6,895 bases of DNA from CAIOZW01 sp049317725 (GTDB lineage Bacteria > Acidobacteriota > Blastocatellia > RBC074). Under the pieces are notes generated by a model, which saw only the letters and a program-made list of their open reading frames with translations, ran no database searches and was not told the DNA's origin. The first letter of the stretch is position 1. Each line of letters begins with the position of its first letter. Position numbers and translations under genes: made by a program. The DNA lies in NCBI GenBank assembly GCA_049317725.1, contig JBMOHS010000195.1, forward strand, positions 1 through 6,895, given 5' to 3'. Positions 1 through 5,220 of the stretch are shown here, in pieces.

Positions 1-318
1 GAGACGGCAGTTTACGCCGGAGTTCAAGGCTGATGCGGTCACGCTGGTTCGGGCCGGTGGCCGGAGCATCGCACAGACGGCGAGGGACTTGGATCTGACG
101 GAGACAGCCCTTCGAGAGTGGGTTCGACGGGCTGAGATTGAAGCTGGAGAGGCCCCTCCTGCGGCTCTGAGCCAGGCAGAGCGTGAAGAGTTGGTCCGGC
201 TCCGATGGGAGAACAAGCGCCTGCAGATGGAGCGTGACATCCTGAAAAAAGCGACGGCCTTCTTCGTGAAGGAGAGCGAACGAGGTTCCTGTTCATCCGC
301 GCGGAGAAGGCGACCATG
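1..318 (+). mobile_element. IS3-family insertion sequence, 3'-truncated remnant
   Basis: This is the left part of an IS3-family element: nearly all of orfA, the frameshift window and roughly the first codons of orfB. Recognisable transposase coding stops near 318, where the sequence changes to an AhpD-like fragment, so the DDE catalytic part of OrfB and the right inverted repeat are missing. The left inverted repeat, if present, lies outside the window. The remnant cannot transpose by itself. The exact breakpoint is uncertain by a few tens of bases because the junction is not marked by a visible terminal repeat. Confidence 0.8.
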
Positions 319-355
319 GCGAAAGCCTCCTTCAAGAGCAAGTACTTTCAATTGA
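2..355 (+). CDS. IS3-family transposase OrfA (start beyond the window edge, chimeric 3' end)
   Basis: OrfA is the DNA-binding subunit of IS3-family transposases; it binds the terminal inverted repeats and, after a -1 frameshift, forms the N-terminus of OrfAB. The frame is open from base 2 and begins RRQFTPEFKADAV, which is typical of the first residues of the family, so only a few codons are probably missing. A helix-turn-helix follows (GRSIAQTARDLDLTETALREW, split here as GRSIAQTARDLDL and TETALREW), then a leucine-zipper-like coiled coil with the family signature RLRWENKRLQMERDILKKA and TAFFVKE. The last dozen or so codons to the stop at 353-355 do not resemble OrfA and probably come from the sequence joined to it. 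Internal TTG or ATG starts exist but would remove half of the helix-turn-helix, so the real start lies upstream. Confidence 0.88.
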   Translation, partial: RRQFTPEFKADAVTLVRAGGRSIAQTARDLDLTETALREWVRRAEIEAGEAPPAALSQAEREELVRLRWENKRLQMERDILKKATAFFVKESERGSCSSARRRRPWRKPPSRASTFN

Positions 356-375
356 TTCCCACGAACCCTGACTGA
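238..375 (+). pseudogene. IS3-family OrfB, N-terminal fragment in the -1 frame
   Basis: OrfB is the DDE integrase-like catalytic part of IS3 transposases. The -1 frame relative to OrfA opens just after a TGA at 235-237, immediately upstream of the A-tract, and runs to a TGA at 373-375. It encodes a stretch containing SDGLLREGE and then RFLFIRAEKAT, which resembles the start of OrfB (usual form: R-F-x-F-I-x-A-E-K). After this, family resemblance ends. An intact OrfB has nearly 300 residues with the D-D-35-E triad; none of that remains. This arrangement of overlapping frames around a slippery run is the normal way IS3 elements produce OrfAB. Confidence 0.68.
245..251 (+). promoter_or_regulatory. 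Programmed -1 frameshift site (A6G)
   Basis: The heptamer AAAAAAG lies across the two lysine codons of the conserved ILKKA motif at the end of orfA. Slippage by one base backward moves ribosomes into the orfB frame, which has its upstream stop at 235-237 and is open through the slip site. A-tract slippage in this position is established for IS3-family elements. I did not find an obvious stimulatory stem-loop just downstream. The site has no function here because orfB is broken. Confidence 0.6.
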
Positions 376-539
376 CGCTGGCGCAGCTCTGGGGGAAAGC
401 CGTCGCGTCGGCCTTCCCGACGCGCAATCCGGAGATCGCCGCCGCCGTGTTAGCCGACGCTGCTGGCCAGACCGAGCCAAGCGTGATTGAAGACGCCAAG
501 GCAGCGGCGGCCCTGATGGCCATGAACAACATCTACCGG
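372..539 (+). pseudogene. ahpD: AhpD-type alkylhydroperoxidase fragment
   Basis: AhpD-family proteins reduce peroxides or partner with AhpC through a CxxC motif in their C-terminal half. This frame encodes LTLAQLWGKAVASAF, then TRNPEIAAAVLADA, a variable piece, and AKAAAALMAMNNIY. These match the first half of AhpD in order: L-T-x-x-Q-L-W-G, A-T-R-N-P, and A-A-A-x-M-G-M-N-N-x-Y-Y. The match ends at about 539 where Y-R-F would be expected; the frame continues to a stop at 624-626 with unrelated residues. The CxxC half is absent. Upstream, the same frame can be read back to about 321 (ending SIDSHEP) with an in-frame TGA at 369-371 just where a glycine codon GGA would fit, so decay may have included a point mutation. 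It cannot make an active enzyme. Confidence 0.68.
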
Positions 540-572
540 ATTCCTCCTGCACAAATGTTTTGCCGAGGCCAT

Positions 573-604
573 AAAAAAAACGGTGAGTCCGAGAGAACTC
601 ACCG
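573..604 (-). terminator. Strong intrinsic terminator, leftward
   Basis: On the minus strand a perfect 8-base-pair stem, CGGTGAGT paired with ACTCACCG, encloses an 8-base loop and is followed directly by eight T residues (A-tract at 573-580 on the plus strand). This is a textbook Rho-independent terminator for transcripts coming from the right. It is the only such structure I can see downstream of the lipoprotein gene that ends at 900. The plus strand has no T-tract after the stem, so it is not bidirectional. Confidence 0.8.
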
Positions 605-899
605 GGAAAATGCTTTGCTGGGATGAAAACGGGGATCGCTTTGGCGATCGAATGAAGGAATCGAGCAATTGAGTGACAGATCGAAAAGAACTCTTTATTT
701 CGCGAATTCACAAGGCAAATTCAATACCAGAAAAGCGAGAGCGCTCTCTGCCCCCTTCACATGCCCTGCCAAAGGGATCGATGAGCCCGGAAAGCAGCGG
801 ATTGCGGGAAGGAGAGCGGCCTTTCTGAGCAATCGAAGGAGCTTCGCCATCCAGTTTCCTGGAGAAGTATCCATTTTTTTGGTCGAGGTTGGCTGGCGG
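605..899. other. Region without a convincing gene, between the terminator and the lipoprotein stop
   Basis: Neither strand has an open frame with a ribosome binding site and family resemblance. A plus-strand frame from a TTG at 669 to 923 overlaps the end of the lipoprotein gene and looks accidental. Small inverted repeats are present: GATCGC and GCGATC around a TTTG loop at 634-649, and the 12-base palindrome GAGAGCGCTCTC at 737-748. On the minus strand this is most simply a long 3' untranslated region of the lipoprotein transcript, running to the terminator at 573-604. A small RNA using that terminator is possible, but I saw no good promoter and no match to tmRNA, RNase P RNA, SRP RNA or a tRNA. 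Confidence 0.5.
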
Positions 900-1961
900 T
901 CAACGGCGGGAGGATCGATTTGAGAGCGGGGCGAGTCGAGTGACGCGGAGGGCACCGCCGGAGTCGAGGTCGAGTTGATAGCGATAGAGGCGGGGTTGGC
1001 CAGATCGATCAGCGGCCGTCAGCTCGAAGTAACCCCGACTGCCCAGCATCGAGACCGTGACGGGGAAACGGCCGCTGAGGTCCTCCTGAAAAGGGGTGAG
1101 GTAGTTCCGGGTCAGCGGGTCATAGGCAAGGATCTTGATTCGGTCGAAGTCGAGTTCACTACCGCCGCCGAAGACGCGTTGCTCCAAGACGAGGTAGTGA
1201 TCGCCGGGGCGGCCAAACTGGTCCTGAGCGGTTCCCAGTTTGTGCCACCCGGTGATGCGGCGTCCGCTGGAGACGAAATAGACGATCTCTGGCGGGACTT
1301 CGAGATTGACAGATCCGCCATAGATCCAGCCGGCAGGGGCGACGGGCAGGGATGGCGTCCGCACCAGATACCAGTCGTCGTATTTCTGGTCAGGAGGAAG
1401 GATCACGGGTGGGGTGGCCACGGAATCGTCGCCCTCGTTGACAGAGGAGAGAGGAGTTGTCGGACGCGAGCGGCGCTCGCGCCGGACAATCTCGAGGAGG
1501 GTTCCCGAAGAGACGATGGTGATGACGTTCTCTTCCGCGGTGCGGTCAGGGGTCAGACGGAGCTTGAGCGTCGCCTTTGACCTGCCAATTGCCTGAGTCG
1601 AAGTGGCCCGGATCTCCGCTTCAAGCCGACGGGACGATTCGACCAGATCCGCCTTGATGAGGAATCGATTTTCGACCCAGCCAACTCGATTCTCGGGTTC
1701 TGGGCCGCGGATCTCTGCCCAAAGGATCCCCTCTTCCGACTCTTCGCGGTCCGTTACCGTGACGAAGGCTCCCCCGGGGAGCTCGGCAGTATACCGGGCA
1801 GCCTGCGCCGTCGAACTCTTCAGCTTGAGCCGCTCAGGCGCGACAAAGGCCTTCTCCTGGAGCGGTCCCGTACGCTGGCAGGCGACCGTGAGACAGAGAA
1901 GAATGAGAAGGGTGACTCCCCTCCATTGGCCACTTCGTCTTTTGGAATGGATTTCTCTCAT
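900..1961 (-). CDS. Lipoprotein with two bacterial SH3-like domains and an unknown C-terminal domain
   Basis: The predicted protein has 353 residues. Residues 1-27 form a lipoprotein signal peptide (basic start, hydrophobic LLILLCL, lipobox LTVAC) with Cys28 as the lipidated residue. The next residue is Gln, not Asp, which by the enterobacterial rule would favour the outer membrane. Residues about 40-102 form an SH3-like domain ending GWVENRFL; residues about 130-220 form a second one ending GWIYGGSV, with a low-complexity insert rich in S, P and D near 165-192. Residues about 225-345 are a beta-rich domain I cannot assign. SH3-like domains often bind peptidoglycan or peptides, so a wall-associated role is inferred. 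I chose the ATG at 1961 because AAGGGGAG precedes it by four bases and the signal peptide is then normal; in-frame ATGs at 1994 and 2036 add an unlikely N-terminal tail. It probably ends at the terminator at 573-604. It diverges from the M50 peptidase gene. Confidence 0.75.
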   Translation of the reverse strand: MREIHSKRRSGQWRGVTLLILLCLTVACQRTGPLQEKAFVAPERLKLKSSTAQAARYTAELPGGAFVTVTDREESEEGILWAEIRGPEPENRVGWVENRFLIKADLVESSRRLEAEIRATSTQAIGRSKATLKLRLTPDRTAEENVITIVSSGTLLEIVRRERRSRPTTPLSSVNEGDDSVATPPVILPPDQKYDDWYLVRTPSLPVAPAGWIYGGSVNLEVPPEIVYFVSSGRRITGWHKLGTAQDQFGRPGDHYLVLEQRVFGGGSELDFDRIKILAYDPLTRNYLTPFQEDLSGRFPVTVSMLGSRGYFELTAADRSGQPRLYRYQLDLDSGGALRVTRLAPLSNRSSRR

Positions 1962-1965
1962 TCCG

Positions 1966-1973
1966 CTCCCCTT
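1966..1973 (-). promoter_or_regulatory. Ribosome binding site deciding the lipoprotein start
   Basis: AAGGGGAG lies four bases before the ATG at 1961. The other in-frame ATG at 1994 has only GGTGAGG two bases away, too close to work well, and using it would lengthen the signal peptide n-region abnormally. Confidence 0.55.
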
Positions 1974-2082
1974 CGCGGAGCAGGCTTTGGCCATCGCCTC
2001 ACCGCTATGCCTTGGGAATTCATAGACCATGGTCAATCTACCGCCGTAACGTCAGGACTCCTGAGGAGCAGCCAGGGGCACT

Positions 2083-2091
2083 TGTGGATAA
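2083..2091 (-). promoter_or_regulatory. Perfect DnaA-box 9-mer (TTATCCACA)
   Basis: The minus strand reads TTATCCACA, the strong consensus DnaA box. It sits 122 bases upstream of the lipoprotein start codon and just downstream of the TTGACA hexamer, so bound DnaA could affect that promoter. I found no second box nearby and no AT-rich unwinding region, so this is not an origin. A given 9-mer occurs by chance on either strand about once per 130 kb, so the match is suggestive but single. Confidence 0.35.
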
Positions 2092-2123
2092 GGATGGTTC
2101 TGTCAACATGACGTGAGAGTCTA

Positions 2124-2135
2124 CTGTCCGGACAG
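2124..2135. repeat. Perfect 12-base palindrome, possible operator
   Basis: CTGTCCGGACAG is fully symmetric and lies between the two divergent genes, 190 bases before the M50 start. A dimeric regulator could bind it. No known operator is matched with confidence. Confidence 0.3.
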
Positions 2136-2198
2136 CCAAGATTCAAGGAAGGAGGCACGGGCGCAATTTGGAGTCGCCCATCACCGCTGACCGCCCAT

Positions 2199-2227
2199 TT
2201 GATTCCCCTCCGCCTCCCGGGTACTCT
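2199..2227 (+). promoter_or_regulatory. Weak sigma70-type promoter candidate for the M50 gene
   Basis: TTGATT (2199-2204) and TACTCT (2222-2227) are separated by 17 bases. The first matches the -35 consensus at four of six bases, and the second has the key T-A at positions 1-2 and final T. This would give a leader of about 80 bases with the hairpin at 2242-2259 inside it. Such weak matches occur often by chance. Confidence 0.25.
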
Positions 2228-2233
2228 CGGGAG
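2214..2233 (+). repeat. Inverted repeat overlapping the candidate M50 promoter
   Basis: CTCCCG (2214-2219) pairs with CGGGAG (2228-2233) around an 8-base loop. It overlaps the proposed -10 element, so it could be an operator or a DNA/RNA hairpin. There is no T-tract after it, so it is not an intrinsic terminator. Confidence 0.35.
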
Positions 2234-2241
2234 CGTCGATT

Positions 2242-2259
2242 GCCTTGTTGGAGCAAGGC
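2242..2259 (+). repeat. Hairpin in the M50 leader
   Basis: GCCTTG (2242-2247) pairs with CAAGGC (2254-2259) around a 6-base loop. It lies 54 bases before the M50 start codon and leaves the ribosome binding site free. A role in mRNA stability or translation is possible but unproven. Confidence 0.3.
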
Positions 2260-2303
2260 TGGGGAGATCTGGCGGTTGGAGGGGGAGAAAGGCGATCATT
2301 TCC

Positions 2304-2308
2304 AGGAG
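2304..2308 (+). promoter_or_regulatory. Ribosome binding site deciding the M50 start
   Basis: AGGAG ends five bases before the ATG at 2314. The in-frame TTG at 2245 would add 23 polar residues before the first membrane segment, falls inside the leader hairpin and has no such site, so the ATG is preferred. Confidence 0.65.
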
Positions 2309-2313
2309 AGAGT

Positions 2314-3462
2314 ATGCGCAAGAGAGTCCGTCAGGTGCTGAGCACAGTTGGGTCGACAGTGCTGGGAGGAGTCGCCGGTGCGGTGATGGTGATCCTGGCG
2401 TTACAGATTCCAATGGTCGAGCAGTTGCTCAAGGCGATGGAGTTATGGCACGCCGTCCTGCTGCTGCCAATCGGATTCCTGACAATTCTGATTCACGAAT
2501 TGGGACATCTGACGGGGGGAATGCTCCGCGGAATGAGTTTTTTGATGCTGGTAGTCGGACCTTTGCAATGGAAAGCGCGCGCTGATGGTGGAGTCAGATT
2601 TGGCTGGAACTTCAATCCTTCGTTGATGGGAGGGCTGGCGGCGGCAACCCCAGATCGGGAAAGACCTCTTCTGTCGCAATTGCTGGGCATGGTGACCGGC
2701 GGCCCGCTGGCCAGCCTCCTCTTGGGCGTTGGGGCAATGATGATCGCCAGCCAATTCGAGAATGGGTGGCGGGTGCTGCTTCTTCTGACCGGATTGATGT
2801 CGCTGCTGATCTTCGTGGTCACGGCGATTCCTTTCCGTTCGGGAGGGATGCAGAGTGATGGATGGCAATTGATCGAGCTTCTGCGGGGCGGCGCCGGTGT
2901 GGTAGAGCGGCAGCTGATCATCGAGATCATGGGGTCCAGTTTATCTGGGCAACGCCCCCGTGACTGGGATCGAGTGACGATCGGGCAGCTGGAGCAGTTG
3001 GAGAGCCGCGAGCCTGTCCGCCAGATCGCCGCGCGACTGCAGGCCCTCTACCATGCCTGGGACGGCGAAGAGATGGCTCGCGCCGAGAGACTCGCCGCTT
3101 GGCTCGATCAGCACCTGGAGGAATTTCCGGCTGGCTTCCGGCAGGCGATCCACTTGGAATTGGCGCTCCTCGCCCTCCAAAGAGGTCGCTCGGGTGAGGT
3201 GAAGCGCCACGTCGAGGCGAGCAAAGGGGGCATCGTCGATCCCGCGCGTCGCCAACTGCTGGCGGCAAGACTGGCCTTTGATGAGGGCCAGTGGGAGGAG
3301 TGCCGCCGAGCCATCTTGGCCGCCCGGAAAGCGCTGCCGCGCGGCATGGATGCCGGATTGAATCTATTGACCACCGATCAGCTTGGCCAGCTCGAGGCCG
3401 AAGTGGCGATGGCGGAGAGAAGAGAGCCGATCAGCGCTGACCGTGCCATCGAGCAGAAGTGA
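2314..3462 (+). CDS. M50-family membrane zinc metallopeptidase with a C-terminal helical-repeat domain
   Basis: The predicted 382-residue protein is an intramembrane or membrane-embedded zinc protease of the site-2-protease/M50 group, acting in the cytoplasmic membrane. The zinc motif HELGH is at residues 61-65 within a hydrophobic segment (about 46-68); a likely third ligand is Asp182 in the motif SDGWQL, after IPFRSGG, as in other M50 proteins of this type. Further membrane segments are about 12-33, 125-146 and 152-173. From about 215 to 382 the protein is soluble, helical and TPR-like (for example LELALLALQRGR and AFDEGQWEECRRAILAARKA), which may hold substrates or partners. No PDZ domain is visible, so it is not a standard RseP. 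The substrate is unknown; the divergent SH3 lipoprotein is a candidate partner by position only. The gene ends six bases from the convergent penicillin-binding protein gene. Confidence 0.83.
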   Translation: MRKRVRQVLSTVGSTVLGGVAGAVMVILALQIPMVEQLLKAMELWHAVLLLPIGFLTILIHELGHLTGGMLRGMSFLMLVVGPLQWKARADGGVRFGWNFNPSLMGGLAAATPDRERPLLSQLLGMVTGGPLASLLLGVGAMMIASQFENGWRVLLLLTGLMSLLIFVVTAIPFRSGGMQSDGWQLIELLRGGAGVVERQLIIEIMGSSLSGQRPRDWDRVTIGQLEQLESREPVRQIAARLQALYHAWDGEEMARAERLAAWLDQHLEEFPAGFRQAIHLELALLALQRGRSGEVKRHVEASKGGIVDPARRQLLAARLAFDEGQWEECRRAILAARKALPRGMDAGLNLLTTDQLGQLEAEVAMAERREPISADRAIEQK

Positions 3463-3468
3463 AGGGGA

Positions 3469-5220
3469 TCAAGGGCGGGTCAGGCCAAGGCTGGCTGCCT
3501 TGCGAAAGAGGGCGGCGGCGATCGGGGCGGCGACCTCGCCACCGTAGCCGCCCCCTTCGAGGACGACCGCAATGGCGAGCCGGGGAGAGTCGATCGGCGT
3601 GAACCCGATGAACCAGGCGTCCTGACGAAGGGTCTTGCGAAGTCGATCCCGCCCCTGTGCGTCACGCTGCAGGATGGGGCGGCCGCTGGCGTCGAGCTGA
3701 TTGACCAGCCGCTGGGCGGTCCCCGTCTTCCCGGCCGCTGGCAACGATCCCCCTGCCCCATCGGCGAAGGCGCGCCGGGCTGTGCCGCGGGTAACCACCT
3801 CTCTCATCAACTCCCGGAGTCGCTGTGCAGTAGCCGACTCGACGGCATACTGGAAAGGGACAGCGGGACGGCCGACTTCGAGAGTTGGCCGCATCATCTG
3901 TCCCTCTGGATGGGCGATCGCGGCGGCGAGAAGAGCCATCTGGAGAGCGGTGACTTGCAGATAGCCCTGCCCGATCGACTCCAGACCGAGATCGTACGGG
4001 GAGAGCCCGCGGCCATCGACAAAGGTTGACTGGCGGGGTGCCAGGACGGAGGCCAGCATCGGCTCATCCGTATTCCAGAGGTCCTGCGCCCAGCCAGCCC
4101 GCAACGACGCGGCGGGGGTCGAGAAGAGGCGGAGCCCGGTCCGCTCGGCGATCGTCCCCATCCGCTGGCGGCCGAGCGCGACTCCCAGTTGCGCGAAATA
4201 CTGGTTGCAGGAGACGGGAAAGGCGGCGGCAAGATCGATCTCGCCGTGGGCGTCTCCGCGATCATCCCGGATCGGTCGCCCCGCGCCCGGCGCCAACCAC
4301 CCATCAGACTTGCAGAGAAAGCGCTGCCGACTCAGGCCCGCCTCGATGGCTGCCGCCGCCGTCAACACCTTGAAGGTCGAGCCGGGCAGGTAGTACTCGT
4401 GAAGGGCACGGTTGAGGAGGGGGTTGCGACGTTGATCCGAGCGGAGCCTGGCCCAACGGGCATCGACCTCGATGTCATCGAGCTCGAAACCGGGACTGCT
4501 CGCCAACGAGAGGATCGCCCCGTTGGTCGGGTCGAGGATGACAACCGCTCCCTCACGGCCTTGAAGCTGCTGGTAGGTCTCGCGCTGGAGGTCAAAATCG
4601 ACCGTCGTCACCAGATCGCGCCCGACCGGAGGCAGCGGGGACTCCCGCACCGTCGCCAGCCAACGTGCCCACCACGGCAGAGGGGCCAGCGCATCCGGTC
4701 GCGGCAAGACCACCTTCTCCAAAGCGGACTCCCCTCGAACAAGCGATCCATAGCCCACCAAGTGAGCCGTCGCCGCTCCTAACGGATAGTCCCGCAGAAA
4801 GCGCCCTTGGCGATACCGGTACCGGGCGAGGGCCCGGCGTGGATCGTGGCTCCGGTCGTAGACCCAACCACGCAGTTGGCTCTCGATCCTCCGGCGCAGT
4901 CGCTGGTCTTCCCGGTTCTTGAGACCAGCAAACTGCCCTTCTACGCGAAGAGGTCCTGCTGCCAGAAGGGCCCAGTAGAAGTGAAAGCCAAAAGCGGCCA
5001 GAAAGAGGAGAAAGAGAAGCGCCAAGGCCAGTCGCAAGCGGCGACGGGTCAGTTCGGGACCACTTCGACCGGTTCCACCGGCGTCGGGTCGAATAGCGTG
5101 ATCTGGCGCACGAGAGTCTGGCCGTGACGGGCGCCAGGGGGACCCTGCCCGGCCGAGCTGGAGCAAGACCCAGAGCAGTGCCCCACTGACCAACAGGGTG
5201 AGCAGGAAGGAGATGCTCAT
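3469..5220 (-). CDS. Class B penicillin-binding protein (PbpA-like D,D-transpeptidase)
   Basis: This 583-residue protein crosslinks peptidoglycan outside the cytoplasmic membrane. All three transpeptidase motifs are present: S281-T-F-K284 in LPGSTFKV (Ser281 is the acylated nucleophile), S337-C-N339, and K498-T-G-T501. A short pedestal domain (about 92-215) contains RFLRDYPLG, HLVGYGSL and SALEKV, which resemble the RFLRVYP, VTGFYS and GLE segments of actinobacterial PbpA more than the long dimerisation domain of E. coli PBP2 or PBP3. No PASTA or glycosyltransferase domain is visible. Unusually, there are two hydrophobic segments (about 3-21 and 63-88) separated by an Arg/Pro-rich linker; one is normal. 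The start is fixed by GGAGG four bases upstream and by the ATGA overlap with the FHA gene, which implies translational coupling. No RodA/FtsW gene is adjacent. A role in elongation or division cannot be decided from sequence. Confidence 0.92.
   Translation of the reverse strand: MSISFLLTLLVSGALLWVLLQLGRAGSPWRPSRPDSRAPDHAIRPDAGGTGRSGPELTRRRLRLALALLFLLFLAAFGFHFYWALLAAGPLRVEGQFAGLKNREDQRLRRRIESQLRGWVYDRSHDPRRALARYRYRQGRFLRDYPLGAATAHLVGYGSLVRGESALEKVVLPRPDALAPLPWWARWLATVRESPLPPVGRDLVTTVDFDLQRETYQQLQGREGAVVILDPTNGAILSLASSPGFELDDIEVDARWARLRSDQRRNPLLNRALHEYYLPGSTFKVLTAAAAIEAGLSRQRFLCKSDGWLAPGAGRPIRDDRGDAHGEIDLAAAFPVSCNQYFAQLGVALGRQRMGTIAERTGLRLFSTPAASLRAGWAQDLWNTDEPMLASVLAPRQSTFVDGRGLSPYDLGLESIGQGYLQVTALQMALLAAAIAHPEGQMMRPTLEVGRPAVPFQYAVESATAQRLRELMREVVTRGTARRAFADGAGGSLPAAGKTGTAQRLVNQLDASGRPILQRDAQGRDRLRKTLRQDAWFIGFTPIDSPRLAIAVVLEGGGYGGEVAAPIAAALFRKAASLGLTRP

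Larger units (their letters stand above)
1962..2313. promoter_or_regulatory. Divergent intergenic control region between the lipoprotein and M50 genes
   Basis: This 352-base region must hold the promoters of both divergent genes. It contains a perfect TTGACA hexamer on the minus strand (2101-2106) without a good -10 at the right distance, a perfect DnaA-box 9-mer (2083-2091), the palindrome CTGTCCGGACAG (2124-2135), the imperfect palindrome CTCCTGAGGAG (2058-2068), and two hairpins in the M50 leader (2214-2233 and 2242-2259). No protein frame in it is credible. The density of short symmetric elements suggests real operator content, but none is matched to a known regulator. Confidence 0.5.

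Noticed and set aside
526..672. Plus-strand frame after the AhpD fragment encoding FLLHKCFAEAIKKT and WDENGDRFGD
   Set aside because: It looks protein-like and could be read as a frameshifted continuation (Y-R-F-L), but it does not resemble the second half of AhpD and it covers the minus-strand terminator, so it is probably accidental.
737..748. Palindrome GAGAGCGCTCTC, also present at 6678-6689 inside the methyltransferase gene
   Set aside because: One repeated 12-mer in a window of this size is expected by chance, and one copy is inside conserved coding sequence, so a shared regulatory role is not supported.
605..899. Known structured RNA (tmRNA, RNase P RNA, SRP RNA, tRNA) upstream of the terminator on the minus strand
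   Set aside because: I looked for the conserved core sequences and cloverleaf spacing and found none.
669..923. Plus-strand open frame starting at TTG in the 605-899 region
   Set aside because: No ribosome binding site, atypical composition, and its end overlaps the lipoprotein gene on the other strand.
975..1580. Plus-strand open frame of 201 codons opposite the lipoprotein gene
   Set aside because: It is antisense to a gene with a clear signal peptide and lipobox, and has no convincing ribosome binding site or homology.
2083..2091. Replication origin around the DnaA box
   Set aside because: Only one box was found, with no AT-rich unwinding element and no dnaA, dnaN or gidA genes nearby.
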